NCBI RefSeq assembly: GCF_004792665.1
Contig: NZ_SRZX01000001.1
Coordinates: 496,001 to 560,000 of the forward strand
From: Marinobacter orientalis
GTDB taxonomy: Bacteria; Pseudomonadota; Gammaproteobacteria; Pseudomonadales; Oleiphilaceae
DNA: 64,000 bases
Direction: 5' to 3'
The position numbers were made by a program, and so were the translations under genes. Positions within the stretch are counted from its first letter, which is position 1; every line of letters begins with the position of its first letter. A model generated the notes under the pieces. That model saw nothing but the letters and a program-made list of their open reading frames with translations, ran no database searches and was not told the DNA's origin. Shown piece by piece: positions 1-9,906 of the stretch.

Positions 1-414
1 GGCTTTGGTTTCGGCCTCTTCCTTCTCATACACCGGTCCGACAAATTTTGTCGGTTTTTTGAAGGCGGGGTCGTCCTTGTCCACCAGCACCTGGGTGAGC
101 AGGGTTGCCACCGGGCGGTCATGTTCCAGGGCATTTTCCAGCTCCTGTTCGATGATATAGCCGATCATGCCCTCTGTTTCGGCACCCAGTACGTCCAGTG
201 GATAGGCCTCCTCCGGCTTGTAGGCAGCACCCTGCAGTGCCAGCAAACCGACCTGGGGGCCATTGCCATGGGTGATGACCAGCCGGTGGCCGGCCCGGAC
301 GATTTCAGCCAGTGAGTCTGCGGCAATTTTCACGTTGGCGCGTTGGGCCTCTGCTGTCAGCGGTTCACCGCGTCGCAACAGGGCATTACCTCCAAGGGCG
401 GCGACTACGAGCAT
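1..414 (-). CDS. arcC: Carbamate kinase (partial, C-terminus beyond left edge)
   Basis: Last enzyme of the arginine deiminase pathway: it transfers phosphate from carbamoyl phosphate to ADP, giving ATP, ammonia and CO2 in the cytoplasm. Only the first 138 codons are inside the window; the family is about 310 residues long. The N-terminus has the typical [18 protein letters not shown] strand and glycine-rich loop, followed by [11 protein letters not shown], both hallmarks of the amino acid kinase fold of carbamate kinases. The ATG has a strong AGGAGG ribosome binding site about 9 bases upstream. It follows arcB by 29 bases on the same strand, so it is the last visible gene of the arcA-arcB-arcC operon. 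Identity is secure; only completeness cannot be judged. Confidence 0.95.
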   Translation of the reverse strand, partial: MLVVAALGGNALLRRGEPLTAEAQRANVKIAADSLAEIVRAGHRLVITHGNGPQVGLLALQGAAYKPEEAYPLDVLGAETEGMIGYIIEQELENALEHDRPVATLLTQVLVDKDDPAFKKPTKFVGPVYEKEEAETKA

Positions 415-443
415 GTCAGATTCCTCCTGTCAGGCTTTTCAGA

Positions 444-1445
444 TCAGTTTCCGAGGGTGGCAACAAGCACCGCCTTGATGGTGTGCATCCGGTTCTCCGC
501 CTGATCAAACACGATGGAAGCGGGGCTCTCGAAAACCTCGTCGGTGACTTCCATGGCCTCAATGCCGAACTCGTCCCGCATCTCCTTGCCCACGGTCGTC
601 TCGGTATTGTGAAACGCAGGCAGGCAATGCATGAACCTGACCCGTGGATTGCCGGCTTTCTCCATCAGGGTGGCGTTGACCTGGTAGGGCTGCAACAGTT
701 TGATCCGCTCCGCCCACTTCTCCCGCGGCTCACCCATGGACACCCACACGTCCGTGTAGACAAAATCCACGCCCGCCACCGCGGCGTCAGTATCCTCGGT
801 GATCATGATCCGCGCGCCGGTTTCACTGGCAATGGCCCGGGCCTCGTTCTGGATAGCCTCGCTCGGCCAGCAGGCTTCGGGGGCACACAGGCGTACATCC
901 ATCCCCATCTTGGCACCGCCGATCAGCAGGCTGTCGCCCATGTTGTTGGCGGCGTCCCCGATGAACACAAACGCCACATCCCGCAGTGGCTTTTCCACGT
1001 TTTCCTGCATGGTCAGGAAGTCCGCCAGTATCTGCGTGGGATGAAACTCATTGGTCAGCCCGTTGTAAACCGGCACGCCGGCGTATCTGGCCAGCTCCTC
1101 GACGACCGCCTGGCCGAAGCCACGGTACTCGATGGCGTCATAGACCCGGCCCAGCACCCGTGCAGTATCTTTCACCGATTCCTTGTGACCGATATGGGTA
1201 CCCGTAGGCCCCAGATAGGTGACACGGGCACCCTGGTCAAACGCCGCAACCTCAAACCCCACCCGGGTTCGGGTGGAGTTTTTTTCGAAGATCAGTGCTA
1301 TGTCCTTACCCTGTAATTGCGGCACTTCGGTGCCGGCGTATTTGGCGGTTTTGAGGTCGGCTGAAAGCTTCAGCAGAAAACTGATTTCCTTGGGTGTAAA
1401 ATCCCGCAGGGTCAGGAAATGCCGGTTCTTGAGATTGAAAGCCAT
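444..1445 (-). CDS. arcB: Catabolic ornithine carbamoyltransferase
   Basis: Splits citrulline with phosphate into ornithine and carbamoyl phosphate in the arginine deiminase pathway. The 333-residue protein has the carbamoyl phosphate motif STRTR at residues 57-61, the HPTQ loop near 135-138, the ornithine-side motif HCLP at 273-276, and the usual two-domain length. The start is supported by AGGAGC about 7 bases before the ATG. It lies between arcA (18 bases upstream) and arcC (29 bases downstream). Sequence alone does not cleanly separate catabolic ArcB from anabolic ArgF; the catabolic call comes from this operon context. Confidence 0.93.
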   Translation of the reverse strand: MAFNLKNRHFLTLRDFTPKEISFLLKLSADLKTAKYAGTEVPQLQGKDIALIFEKNSTRTRVGFEVAAFDQGARVTYLGPTGTHIGHKESVKDTARVLGRVYDAIEYRGFGQAVVEELARYAGVPVYNGLTNEFHPTQILADFLTMQENVEKPLRDVAFVFIGDAANNMGDSLLIGGAKMGMDVRLCAPEACWPSEAIQNEARAIASETGARIMITEDTDAAVAGVDFVYTDVWVSMGEPREKWAERIKLLQPYQVNATLMEKAGNPRVRFMHCLPAFHNTETTVGKEMRDEFGIEAMEVTDEVFESPASIVFDQAENRMHTIKAVLVATLGN

Positions 1446-1463
1446 GGTTCTGCTCCTTCCTTG

Positions 1464-2693
1464 TCAGACTGCGTCTCGTATTGTCGGGCAGCTCATGCAG
1501 CGGCCACCGCCCCTGCCCCGGCCCAGTTCTGCGCCGGGAATGGCAAGCACTTCTATGCCGGCGGCCTCCAGAGCGGCATTGGTGTCGTCGTTGCGGTCGT
1601 AGCCGATGACCACGCCGGGGCTCAGTGCCAGTACGTTATTGCCATCGTTCCACTGCTCCCGTTCCCGCTCGGCGGGGGTATCACCGCCGGTGGCGACCAC
1701 TTCCAGGGACGGATAATCGAGTACATCCGCCACAACATCAAACAGCGGCCGGGTGTCCTGGCAGAAAGACAGGTGCTTGTCACCCTTGCCCGGGCGCAGG
1801 TCGTAGCACACCATCTCGTCGGCCACTTCCTTGAAGCTGGTCACCACATTGCCACCGCAGAAGGTGAACACGGTATCCAGGTGCATGGCCGAACGGGTCT
1901 TGGGAATCTGGCAGGCGACTACCCGCTCTGCGCTGCCGTTGGCAAAAAGCGCCCTGGCCAGTTGGCCGATGGCCTGGGGAGAGGACCGTTCGCCCATACC
2001 CACCAACACCACTCCATTGCCCACGGGCATGACGTCCCCCCCTTCAAGGCTCGCCAGAGCGTGGTCCTTGAGAGGGTCCCCCCAGTGCACGTTCACATTG
2101 CCGGCGAACTTCGGGTGAAAACGATAGATCGCGCTCATCAGTAAGGTTTCCGGTTTGCGCGCTGCCCAGTACATGGGGTTGAGGGTGACACCGTTATAGA
2201 TCCACGCGCTGTTGTCCCGCGTGAACAGGAAGTTTGGCAGGGGCGGCAGCACAAAGCCGTGGGGTCCCAGGTGGTTGCCGAACAGCCCGGCAGGGTCGAA
2301 CGGCAGATCCCCCACTTCCAGCCCGCCGATCAGGAATTCCGCCAGGGTCTGGCCGGGAAGTTCATCCATCCAGGCGCGCAGGTCGGACACCATGCCTACC
2401 CCGATATGGTTCCAGGTAATACGGTTATCCAGAATCCAGGCCCGCGCTTCTGAGATATCAAGAGTCTCCGCCAGCAATTCGTTAACATCCAGCACCTCCA
2501 CCCCCCGGGCGCGCATCAGCCCGGCGAATACGTCGTGATCTTTCTGGGCCTGCTTGACCCAGAATACGTCGTCAAACAGCAGGGCATCACAGTTGGAAGG
2601 TGTCAGGCGCCTGTGGGCAAGCCCCGGGCGGCAGACAATAACCTGTCGCAGGGTGCCGGTTTCGGAATGGACTCCGAGAGTTTTTTCAGCCAT
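1464..2693 (-). CDS. arcA: Arginine deiminase
   Basis: Hydrolyses arginine to citrulline and ammonia, the first step of the ATP-yielding arginine deiminase route, in the cytoplasm. The 409-residue length is typical. Visible motifs are [13 protein letters not shown], the HLDTVFTF stretch and the C-terminal [10 protein letters not shown] segment, whose Cys399 fits the catalytic cysteine of the family. An AAGGAG ribosome binding site lies about 9 bases before the ATG. It is 47 bases downstream of the YfcC-type carrier and 18 bases upstream of arcB, so the order carrier-arcA-arcB-arcC is a canonical deiminase operon. I did not find a convincing Anr/Fnr box in front of the operon. Confidence 0.96.
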   Translation of the reverse strand: MAEKTLGVHSETGTLRQVIVCRPGLAHRRLTPSNCDALLFDDVFWVKQAQKDHDVFAGLMRARGVEVLDVNELLAETLDISEARAWILDNRITWNHIGVGMVSDLRAWMDELPGQTLAEFLIGGLEVGDLPFDPAGLFGNHLGPHGFVLPPLPNFLFTRDNSAWIYNGVTLNPMYWAARKPETLLMSAIYRFHPKFAGNVNVHWGDPLKDHALASLEGGDVMPVGNGVVLVGMGERSSPQAIGQLARALFANGSAERVVACQIPKTRSAMHLDTVFTFCGGNVVTSFKEVADEMVCYDLRPGKGDKHLSFCQDTRPLFDVVADVLDYPSLEVVATGGDTPAEREREQWNDGNNVLALSPGVVIGYDRNDDTNAALEAAGIEVLAIPGAELGRGRGGGRCMSCPTIRDAV

Positions 2694-2740
2694 GTCGCAT
2701 GCTCCTTTGCCTTGGGTTTCAGAGAGGTTTACAGCAAGGA

Positions 2741-4186
2741 TTACAGAAACGCGCCGATACTGATCACCACACTGATGAAAATGGCCAGGATCAGCAGCAG
2801 GGGCCAGATGAATACCAGCCAGCGGTCATAAGAAACACGGCCGATAGCCAGCCCACCGATGACGACAGCGAAGGTCGGGTTGATCAGGTTCACCAGTCCG
2901 TTGGCTGACTGGTACGCGGTGACCACCAGGTCGCGCCCCACATCGGCGAAATCCGCCAGCGGCGCAAGAATCGGCATTGAGAGTACAGCCAGGCCGGAGG
3001 AGGACGGCACGAAGAAGCTCATGCCCACCTCAATCCAGAACATCAGGTTGATAAACGCCAGTTGGGGCAGCCCTCCAAGGGTGGTCTCGGCACTGTGCAG
3101 GATAGTGTCGGCAATCATGCCCTGTTCCATGATCACCACAATGCCTCGTGCCAGACCGACAACCAGCGCAACACCGAGCAGGTCGCGGGCACCGTCAACA
3201 AAACTGCTGGTCAGCTTTTTCTCCCCCAGCCGGGCAATGATGCCGATCACAATGGCGGCACCAAAGAACAGCGCGCCCATTCTGGCCATCCACCAACCCT
3301 GGGTCGAAACACCCCAGATCATCACGATGAAGGTAAGCGTGAAAATGACCAGAGCAATTTTCTGGATACCGGTGAGCTCAAAATCTTCGATCTCGTCATG
3401 GCCCTGGAGGAAAATCCTGCGGTGGGCATCTCGCTGGCCGGCGACCACGGAGCGGGACGGATCATCCTTGACCCGACGGGCATAGCGCATGACATACGCG
3501 GCACAGATCAGAAGGCCACCCACAAGCAGCACAAACCGCAGCACGATGCCGTCCGTAAAGGGGATGTCAGCGGCATTGGAGGCAATCACCGTTGCAAACG
3601 GGTTGATGGTCGACCCCAGCACTCCGATACCGGCACCGATAAGGATAATGGCGACCCCGGTGACGGCGTCATAGCCTGCCGAAATGATCACCGGAATCAG
3701 GATGGCATAGAAAGCCAGGGTCTCCTCTGCCATGCCGTAGGTTGTGCCACCGAGTGCAAACAGTGTCATGAGTATCGGGATCATCCATATCTCACGGCCC
3801 TCCAGCCGGTGCATGGCACTGCGAATCCCGGTGTCGATCGCGCCCGTGGCGTTCATTACACCCAGAAAGCCACCGAGGAAGAGTATGAACAGGGCAACAT
3901 CAATGGCATTGGCCGCATAGCTGTCCGGGTCGTAGAAGCCGGCCGTGGGCGCCAGCATGACATCGACAAAGCCCTGGGGATTGGGCTCGACGGTTTCATA
4001 GGTGCCGGGCACAGCAACTTCACGCCCGACTTCTTCGTTCATGGAACGTTCGTATTGGCCGGCTGGAATAATCCAGGTTAACGCTGCGACCACAATGATC
4101 AGCAGGAAAAGAATCGTATAGGCGGTGGGGAATCGAGTTTCCAGCTCTTCTTCGGGGTTCGATGTGGAGGATTTGTCATCAGTCAC
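2741..4186 (-). CDS. YfcC/DcuC-family carrier, probable arginine/ornithine exchanger
   Basis: Integral inner-membrane carrier of about 481 residues with at least ten hydrophobic segments; the N-terminal helix IPAGQYER region and the repeated glycine-rich membrane hairpins ([21 protein letters not shown]) match the YfcC/DcuC (C4-dicarboxylate anaerobic carrier) superfamily. Its place at the head of arcA-arcB-arcC suggests that it imports arginine in exchange for ornithine, the job ArcD does elsewhere; this is inference from context. Start choice: an ATG exists at 4204, but AAAGGAGA lies inside its first codons, a good distance before a GTG at 4186, so the GTG is very probably the true start. 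The N-terminal 20 or so residues are acidic and cytoplasmic. Confidence 0.85.
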   Translation of the reverse strand: MTDDKSSTSNPEEELETRFPTAYTILFLLIIVVAALTWIIPAGQYERSMNEEVGREVAVPGTYETVEPNPQGFVDVMLAPTAGFYDPDSYAANAIDVALFILFLGGFLGVMNATGAIDTGIRSAMHRLEGREIWMIPILMTLFALGGTTYGMAEETLAFYAILIPVIISAGYDAVTGVAIILIGAGIGVLGSTINPFATVIASNAADIPFTDGIVLRFVLLVGGLLICAAYVMRYARRVKDDPSRSVVAGQRDAHRRIFLQGHDEIEDFELTGIQKIALVIFTLTFIVMIWGVSTQGWWMARMGALFFGAAIVIGIIARLGEKKLTSSFVDGARDLLGVALVVGLARGIVVIMEQGMIADTILHSAETTLGGLPQLAFINLMFWIEVGMSFFVPSSSGLAVLSMPILAPLADFADVGRDLVVTAYQSANGLVNLINPTFAVVIGGLAIGRVSYDRWLVFIWPLLLILAIFISVVISIGAFL

Positions 4187-4435
4187 AAGGCTTCTCCTTT
4201 GCATAGTGATTTACTGATGGGTGACGGGTCTATCCATCAATGCAAGTATGGACGTCATCGCCAGTTCGTAAAGTGGCCGGCATCAACCCGGAATGAAGCG
4301 GGCAGCGCCGCTACTCCCTATCCGCATAACTGCTGAGGTAGCAACACCGGCATTTGGGTCTAATATGCTCCCGCATCGGAATGGCTTATACCATTGATCC
4401 TCTTACCTCCTACGCAACACATTCAGGGAACTGCC

Positions 4436-5407
4436 ATGCTGCTTTCGTTTCTGGCTATTGCCGTCGGGCTTGCACTTCTGGTCTGGAGTGCCGGCAAATT
4501 TGTCGAAGGTTCTGCGGCAACGGCCGGGTACTTTGGTATGCCTCCGCTGCTGATCGGCATGGTGGTGGTTGGTTTCGGCACTTCCGCGCCGGAGATGGTG
4601 GTGTCGGCTCTGGCGGCAACCCAGGGTAATCCGGGCCTGGCACTGGGCAACGCCTACGGCTCCAACATTACCAACATTGCCCTGATCCTGGGCATTACCG
4701 CCCTGATCAGTCCCATTGCGGTTCACTCCCAGGTGATGCGCAAGGAGCTGCCAATTCTGGCGGCAGTGACGGTGCTGGCTGCCTGGCAGTTGTGGGACGG
4801 TGAGCTGACATTCGTCGATGCGCTTGTGCTTCTGGGCGTGTTTCTGCTGTTAATGGCCTGGTCCATTCGCCAGGGTATGACCCGGAAATCCGATGCCCTG
4901 GGCGCCGAGATTGCCGAGGAAATGAGCCACCGCTCCATGCCCCTCCGCAACGCGGTGCTGTGGCTGATCGCCGGCCTTCTGGTGCTGATCGTCAGTTCGC
5001 GGATTCTGGTGTGGGGCGCCGTTGAGATTGCCCATGGCTTTGGGGTGAGTGACCTGATCATCGGCCTGACCATTGTCGCGGTGGGCACTTCCCTTCCGGA
5101 ACTGGCATCGTCTGTTATCGCCGCCCGCAAGGGGGAACACGATATTGCCCTGGGCAATATTCTGGGTTCCAACCTGTTCAACACCCTGGCGGTTGTAGGC
5201 ATCGCCGGCACCATCAGCCCGATGACAGTAGCGCCGGAGGTGTTCTACCGGGATATTGCGGTGATGTCCGCCCTGACCTTGTCGCTGTTTGTGCTGGGCT
5301 ACGGCTTCCGCGGTCCGGGGCGAATCAACCGGATTGAGGGTGGTTTGCTGGTAGCCTGCTTCCTGGGCTACACGGCCTACCTGATCTCAACCACGTTTAC
5401 CGCCTGA
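4436..5407 (+). CDS. Calcium/sodium antiporter, CaCA family (YrbG-like)
   Basis: Inner-membrane cation/Ca2+ exchanger of 323 residues. It has the internal duplication of the family: repeat one carries VGFGTSAPEMVVSALA and GNAYGSNITNIALILG, repeat two carries VAVGTSLPELASSVIAA and GNILGSNLFNTLAVVG. The acidic residues in the GTS(A/L)PE motifs are the cation ligands in this family. About ten membrane helices are visible, with a hydrophilic stretch in the middle (MTRKSDALGAEIAEE). The start at 4436 leaves a short hydrophobic N-terminus with a weak GGGAA ribosome binding site. It is a single gene, divergent from the arc operon and convergent with the DUF4124 gene. Confidence 0.9.
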   Translation: MLLSFLAIAVGLALLVWSAGKFVEGSAATAGYFGMPPLLIGMVVVGFGTSAPEMVVSALAATQGNPGLALGNAYGSNITNIALILGITALISPIAVHSQVMRKELPILAAVTVLAAWQLWDGELTFVDALVLLGVFLLLMAWSIRQGMTRKSDALGAEIAEEMSHRSMPLRNAVLWLIAGLLVLIVSSRILVWGAVEIAHGFGVSDLIIGLTIVAVGTSLPELASSVIAARKGEHDIALGNILGSNLFNTLAVVGIAGTISPMTVAPEVFYRDIAVMSALTLSLFVLGYGFRGPGRINRIEGGLLVACFLGYTAYLISTTFTA

Positions 5408-5435
5408 GCACGCCCGAACCAGCAAGCGGGCTCGC

Positions 5436-5876
5436 TCAGTCAAGCAAACACTGCCGTGACAGCTTCTGGCTGACTTCCCGCCGCTTTCGTCGCAGGCGGT
5501 TGCCCTGGTCGTTGGAGTAGCCGGCCCGCAGCTGCTGGTGAATTCGCTCCAGTTTTTGCCGATAGCCCTGACAGCGGGCGTTATTGCGTTCGCGCGCGCG
5601 TGCTTCCGGTTTGCCAGATGGCTGGCGGCCGTTGCCGGCTTGCAGACTGCGATTAACCTGCTCACTGATGGCACTTACCCGCTTCCCCCGGGTGATGTTC
5701 TCCCGCATGGGAACCAGCGAGGGGCGGTTCAGTTCCACCTGCTCGTGCTCACCTTCGCTGGGCTTCCTGTCGCTGAAGTGAGCTACACCCTGGTCATCAA
5801 TCCAGCGGTATACTTCTGCTACCGAAACGGCGGGGATAAAGACAGATACAAAAACTGCGGCTTGCCTCCATGGCAT
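5436..5876 (-). CDS. DUF4124 domain-containing exported protein
   Basis: Small secreted protein of 146 residues with an N-terminal signal sequence (cleavage likely around VSVA-EV) followed at once by the DUF4124 signature VYRWIDDQGVAHFSDRKP. The rest is strongly basic and polar, with a likely coiled-coil between residues 95 and 140 (RERNNARCQGYRQKLERIHQQ). DUF4124 proteins are common envelope proteins of unknown function in gammaproteobacteria, so no reaction can be assigned. It stands alone between the CaCA antiporter (convergent, 28 bases) and glcF (96 bases upstream on the same strand), and could receive read-through from the glycolate operon. Confidence 0.75.
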   Translation of the reverse strand: MPWRQAAVFVSVFIPAVSVAEVYRWIDDQGVAHFSDRKPSEGEHEQVELNRPSLVPMRENITRGKRVSAISEQVNRSLQAGNGRQPSGKPEARARERNNARCQGYRQKLERIHQQLRAGYSNDQGNRLRRKRREVSQKLSRQCLLD

Positions 5877-5971
5877 GGGTTTCCACTCCCTGTGGTTTTG
5901 TTTGGTCGCGGAGGCAGTATAAACAAAACCACAGGCGATTGAGGGGTCCAGGCCTCAATTCGGGCACCCGG

Positions 5972-7180
5972 TCACGCGTCCAACAGTTCAATCCAGTGTT
6001 GAACCGGCACCTTCGCCTTTGTTTCCAGGTGCATCTGGCAGCCGATGTTGGCGGTAACGATGCGGTCCGGATTGTCCACGGTCAGGGCCTTGAGTTTGTT
6101 GTTCAGCAATCGCTGGCTGAGTTCCGGCTGGAGAATCGAGTAGGTGCCGGCGGAACCGCAGCAAAGGTGCTTCTCTCTGGTATCTGCCAGCTCAATTCCC
6201 GCTTTGCGCAATACCTGGTCAACCACGCCACTTTGCTGCATGGCGTGTTGCAGGGTGCAGGGGCAGTGGAAGGCTACCTTGCCGGCACCTTTGGGAATGT
6301 CCAGTTTTTCCAGATCCTGTTGCAACAGGAAGGCACCAAGATCGATGGTCAGTTCGCTGACTCTCTGGGCCTTGGCTGCGTATACCGGATCATCTTTCAA
6401 CAGGTGGCCGTATTCCTGCACCATGGCGCCACAGCCGGAGGCAGTCATGATGATGGCTTCGGCCCCGGCATCGATGGCAGGCCACCAGGCGTCGATATTA
6501 CGGCGCATGGCTTCTAGGGCCTTTTCGTGTTCCGACAGGTGGTGGTTCACGGCTCCGCAACAGCCGGCTTCCGGTGCTTCTACCATGGTGATACCAAGCC
6601 GGTCGAGCACACGGGCAGCAGCAGCATTGGTGTTCGGGGTTGCGGAAGGCTGAACACAACCGGCCAGAGCCAGCACGATGCGTTCATGGCTGGCCGCCGG
6701 CCAGGGGCTGACCTGTTTTCTGGGCGGTACTTTGGTGCGCAGTTTTGCGGGTAATACAGGGCGGAAGAGCTGACCCATGCGCAACATCAGGCCGAATAAC
6801 TGGCGATTGGGGAGCACGCGAGCCAGTGACCAGCGAATCCAGCGCTCCCTGGCTGACCGGGGCATTTCCTGTTCCATCAGGCCACGGCTGATGTCTAGCA
6901 GTCGGCCGTACTTTACCCCCGAGGGGCAGGTGGTTTCGCAGCTGCGGCAGGTCAGGCAGCGATCCAGATGTTCCCGGGATTTTTCGGTGACTTCTTCGCC
7001 TTCGAGGAACATTTTCATCAGATAGATGCGGCCGCGGGGGCCGTCGCGTTCGTCGTTCAGCTCCTGGTATGTCGGGCAGGTGGCGGTGCAGAAGCCGCAG
7101 TGTACGCAGGCTCGCAGGATAGACTCAGCCTCCTGACCTTCTGCTGTGTTGGCAAATTGTTGGACTAGATTGGTTTGCAT
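5972..7180 (-). CDS. glcF: Glycolate oxidase iron-sulfur subunit
   Basis: Iron-sulfur subunit that passes electrons from the GlcD/GlcE flavoproteins to the respiratory chain during oxidation of glycolate to glyoxylate. The 402-residue protein has two 4Fe-4S motifs near the N-terminus, CVHCGFCTATCP and CLTCRSCETTCP, and two cysteine-rich CCG domains further on (GCCGAVNHH and LCCGSAGTY), exactly the GlcF/LutA layout. The ATG is preceded by AGGT. It is the last gene of the operon and is separated from glcE by 157 bases that hold a long inverted repeat (7217-7312), an unusual interruption that could change GlcF output relative to GlcDE. Confidence 0.94.
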   Translation of the reverse strand: MQTNLVQQFANTAEGQEAESILRACVHCGFCTATCPTYQELNDERDGPRGRIYLMKMFLEGEEVTEKSREHLDRCLTCRSCETTCPSGVKYGRLLDISRGLMEQEMPRSARERWIRWSLARVLPNRQLFGLMLRMGQLFRPVLPAKLRTKVPPRKQVSPWPAASHERIVLALAGCVQPSATPNTNAAAARVLDRLGITMVEAPEAGCCGAVNHHLSEHEKALEAMRRNIDAWWPAIDAGAEAIIMTASGCGAMVQEYGHLLKDDPVYAAKAQRVSELTIDLGAFLLQQDLEKLDIPKGAGKVAFHCPCTLQHAMQQSGVVDQVLRKAGIELADTREKHLCCGSAGTYSILQPELSQRLLNNKLKALTVDNPDRIVTANIGCQMHLETKAKVPVQHWIELLDA

Positions 7181-7216
7181 TGTTTACCTGCTTTCTGGGA
7201 TTGGAGCACAAGTGTT

Positions 7217-7312
7217 CGGGTAACCCTGTCCTGAAACACGCTCAAGCACATCCATGTGGCGCTTGAGCTCCGCCATCCCTGGCTCCGCACAGTTTCAGGA
7301 CAGGGTTACCCG
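7217..7312. repeat. 96-bp inverted-repeat element inside the glc operon
   Basis: A perfect 21-bp inverted repeat brackets this element (arms 7217-7237 and 7292-7312). Inside it, GCTCAAGC at 7240-7247 pairs with GCTTGAGC at 7261-7268, so RNA from either strand can fold into a long nested hairpin. Read on the minus strand, its core has the same layout as the element at 33550-33656: GGAGC, CCAGGGATGGCG, ACA-GGA-GT and GCGTGTT blocks in the same order. No open reading frame is present. It looks like a small non-autonomous repeat or MITE-like sequence. Confidence 0.85.
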
Positions 7313-7337
7313 ATCACTTCCAGAACCTCTCGATACC

Positions 7338-8402
7338 TCACAACCAGCTATATAACCGGCCCGGATTAAAGATACCGTCGGGATCGAACGATTTTTTCAG
7401 CCGGCTCTGGAGTTCTTTCAGGGCCCGGGGCTGATTGTGCATGACTTCATCGGTGCGGTCGCCGCCGCGGAACAGACTTACCTGCCCGCCGGCGCGTTGC
7501 GCCATGGTTTCCATTCGGGTGATGTCGGCTTCGCCGCGGTACCAGCGCTGGGAGCCGGCCCAGTCGATCAGCCAGGGCCCGTCCAGCTCCGGGTTCCCGG
7601 CGGTGGAGCCGACAGAGAAACGCCAGAGTGGTTCATCGCCGGCAAAGAAGTCGTGTTGCATGTGCTGTAGCTGCTGCCAGAACGCATCGCCCTGTTCGGT
7701 GACGTCGCCGGACCACTTTTCGGCGGTGGCTTCCACGGCGGATCTGGCGCCAGCCAGGCGCAGATAGACTTTGCCGTCCACCCAGGCGGCGCCGGTGATG
7801 GGCTTGGGCTCCTTGGCGCGGCTGTTGATATAGTGGATAACGTCGTCCAGGGCCATGTCCTGCACCAGGGTCAGGGACATGGCCGGTTTTGGCATGACCT
7901 TGAGGCTGATTTCGGTGATAGCGCCAAGGGTGCCCATGGCGCCGGCCTGTAGCCGGGAGGTGTCGTAGCCGGCAACGTTTTTCATGACCTGGCCACCGAA
8001 GCGCAGGTGTTCACCTTTGCCATTGAGCAGGCGGATCCCCAGTACCTGATCCCGTACCGAGCCTGACCAGGGCCGCGCGGGGCCGGAGACGTTGCAGGCC
8101 AGGGTGCCGCCAAGGGTGGAACCTTCGCCAAATCTTGGCGGCTCGAAATGCAGGCACTGGCCTTCTTCGGCCAGGGTTGCCTCGATTTCCGCCAACGGTG
8201 TGCCAGCGCGGGCGGTCATTATCAGTTCGACCGGATGGTATTCGACAATGCCGGTGTGTTCGCCCAGTTTCAGTGTACCGGCGTCGGTATCGGCAGCCCG
8301 GCCCATGAAGGCCTTGGTGCCACCGCCTTCGATATTGAGTTTCTGGCCGGACTTTCCGGCCTGGAGAATCTGCTCCTTAAGCGTCTGCGAAATATCACCC
8401 AT
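7338..8402 (-). CDS. glcE: Glycolate oxidase FAD-binding subunit GlcE
   Basis: FAD-binding partner of GlcD in glycolate oxidase. The 354-residue protein starts MGDISQTLKEQI and carries a PCMH-type FAD domain, with KLNIEGGGTKAFMG near residue 20 and GGTLACNVSGPARPW near residue 95, followed by a C-terminal FAD-oxidase cap (ending KKSFDPDGIFNPGRLYSWL). The chosen ATG at 8402 overlaps the end of glcD by eight bases, which points to translational coupling; a longer frame exists upstream but overlaps glcD throughout and its translation is unlike any GlcE. Downstream, an inverted-repeat element separates it from glcF. Confidence 0.92.
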   Translation of the reverse strand: MGDISQTLKEQILQAGKSGQKLNIEGGGTKAFMGRAADTDAGTLKLGEHTGIVEYHPVELIMTARAGTPLAEIEATLAEEGQCLHFEPPRFGEGSTLGGTLACNVSGPARPWSGSVRDQVLGIRLLNGKGEHLRFGGQVMKNVAGYDTSRLQAGAMGTLGAITEISLKVMPKPAMSLTLVQDMALDDVIHYINSRAKEPKPITGAAWVDGKVYLRLAGARSAVEATAEKWSGDVTEQGDAFWQQLQHMQHDFFAGDEPLWRFSVGSTAGNPELDGPWLIDWAGSQRWYRGEADITRMETMAQRAGGQVSLFRGGDRTDEVMHNQPRALKELQSRLKKSFDPDGIFNPGRLYSWL

Positions 8403-9867
8403 GCGCAGCTTCCACCGTGTCGTGCTTGTGTTGTTTGTGTTCCAGAGAGCGGTACTCCTGGCAGAAACGCAGGGCCGGTACACCCTTGCCCGGGTTAAGA
8501 ATGCCCGCCGGGTCGAAGGCGGCCTTGACGTCGTGGAACTGTTGCAGTTCTTCATCGTTGAACTGAACCGCCATCTGGCGGATTTTTTCCACACCCACGC
8601 CGTGCTCGCCGGTGATACAGCCCCCCACTTCCACGCACAGGTCAAGGATGCGGCCACCGAAAGCTTCTGTGCTCTCAAACTCGCCGGGCACGTTGGCATC
8701 AAACAGGATCAGCGGATGCAGATTGCCATCGCCGGCGTGGAATACGTTGGCGACTCGCAGACCGAACTCCTCTGACATTTTTTCCATTTCCAGCAGCACA
8801 TGGGCCAGATGCCGCCGCGGGATGGTGCCGTCCATGCAGTAATAATCCGGCGAGATGCGGCCCACGGCCGGGAAAGCGGATTTGCGGCCTTTCCACAGCA
8901 GTGCCCGCTCCTGCTCGCTCTGGGACGTTTTTACCGAGGTAGCGCCCAGCTCGCGGAACAGCGCCTCCGCCTGTGCGATATGTTCGTGGACCTCCTCTTC
9001 GGTGCCATCCACCTCGCACAGCAGCAGTGCCTTGGCCTCCCGCGGGTAGCCCGCCTGGGCAAAATCGTCCGCGGCTATGATGGCGTGGCCGTCCATCATT
9101 TCCAGGCCACCGGGGATGATACCGTGGGAGATGATGCCGCCCACCGCATCACCGGCTTTCTGTATGCTGTCGAAGCCGGCCATCACCACCTGTGCCACTT
9201 CCGGTTTGGGCAGCAGTTTTACCTTCACTTCGGTCACGATACCCAGCAGACCTTCAGAGCCGGTCATCAGCGCCAGCAGGTCCATGCCACACACGTCCAG
9301 AGCATCACTGCCAATGGTTACGCGCTCGCCCTCGGCGGTGATCATTTCCACGCTGAGGATGTTGTGAACCGTGAGACCGTACTTGAGGCAATGCACGCCA
9401 CCGGAATTCTCGGCGACGTTGCCGCCGATGGTGCAGGCAATCTGGGAGGACGGATCCGGACCGTAATAGAGGCCGAACTGGTCAACCTCCTCGCTGATAG
9501 CCAGGTTGCGGACACCTGGCTGCAATCGCGCCGTCCGCGCGAGGGGGTCGATGTCCAGGATGCGGTTGAACTTGGCCAGAGACAATACCACGCCCTCTTT
9601 ATGGGGCATGGCACCGGCGCTCAGGCCGGTACCAGCACCACGGGCAACCACCGGCACCTCGTGCTCATTACAGATGCGCATGATCCTCTGCACCTGCTCG
9701 GCGGTTTCCGGCAGTACCACCAGCATGGGCATCTCACAGTACATGGACATGCCATCGCATTCGTAGGGCTTCATGGTCTCGTTGTCAGTGATAACGAAAT
9801 CCGGGTCTATAAACGCGCGGAACTGTTCCGCCAGTTCCGCTCTGCTGATTTTCGGCTTGGTGGTCAT
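8395..9867 (-). CDS. glcD: Glycolate oxidase catalytic FAD subunit
   Basis: Main FAD-linked oxidase subunit that oxidises glycolate (and probably other short 2-hydroxy acids) to the 2-oxo acid. The 490-residue length is normal. The N-terminal FAD domain has VVARGAGTGLSAGA near residue 80 and CTIGGNVAENSGGVHCLKYG near residue 145; the C-terminal FAD-oxidase domain has VFHAGDGNLHPLILFD and GGCITGEHGVGVEK, with the conserved histidines of the GlcD/D-lactate dehydrogenase family. It sits in the order glcG-glcD-glcE-glcF, which separates it from a stand-alone D-lactate dehydrogenase. Cytoplasmic, membrane-associated complex. Confidence 0.95.
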   Translation of the reverse strand: MTTKPKISRAELAEQFRAFIDPDFVITDNETMKPYECDGMSMYCEMPMLVVLPETAEQVQRIMRICNEHEVPVVARGAGTGLSAGAMPHKEGVVLSLAKFNRILDIDPLARTARLQPGVRNLAISEEVDQFGLYYGPDPSSQIACTIGGNVAENSGGVHCLKYGLTVHNILSVEMITAEGERVTIGSDALDVCGMDLLALMTGSEGLLGIVTEVKVKLLPKPEVAQVVMAGFDSIQKAGDAVGGIISHGIIPGGLEMMDGHAIIAADDFAQAGYPREAKALLLCEVDGTEEEVHEHIAQAEALFRELGATSVKTSQSEQERALLWKGRKSAFPAVGRISPDYYCMDGTIPRRHLAHVLLEMEKMSEEFGLRVANVFHAGDGNLHPLILFDANVPGEFESTEAFGGRILDLCVEVGGCITGEHGVGVEKIRQMAVQFNDEELQQFHDVKAAFDPAGILNPGKGVPALRFCQEYRSLEHKQHKHDTVEAAHG

Positions 9868-9906
9868 AGCGTTCTCTGTCGTAAATGGCTTCAGGTGTGA
9901 CAGCCC

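Noticed and set aside
312..1316. Long open frame of 334 codons on the plus strand opposite arcB
   Set aside because: It lies antisense to a clear ornithine carbamoyltransferase, and its translation is rich in His, Gly and Arg with no family resemblance; this is the usual shadow of a high-GC gene.
4205..4435. Anr/Fnr box expected in front of the arginine deiminase operon
   Set aside because: Only isolated half-sites (TTGAT near 4240 and 4394) are present; no TTGATNNNNATCAA match with both halves, so I do not list one.
8800..9900. Open frame of 366 codons opposite glcD
   Set aside because: Antisense to an intact glycolate oxidase subunit; His-rich composition and no motif.
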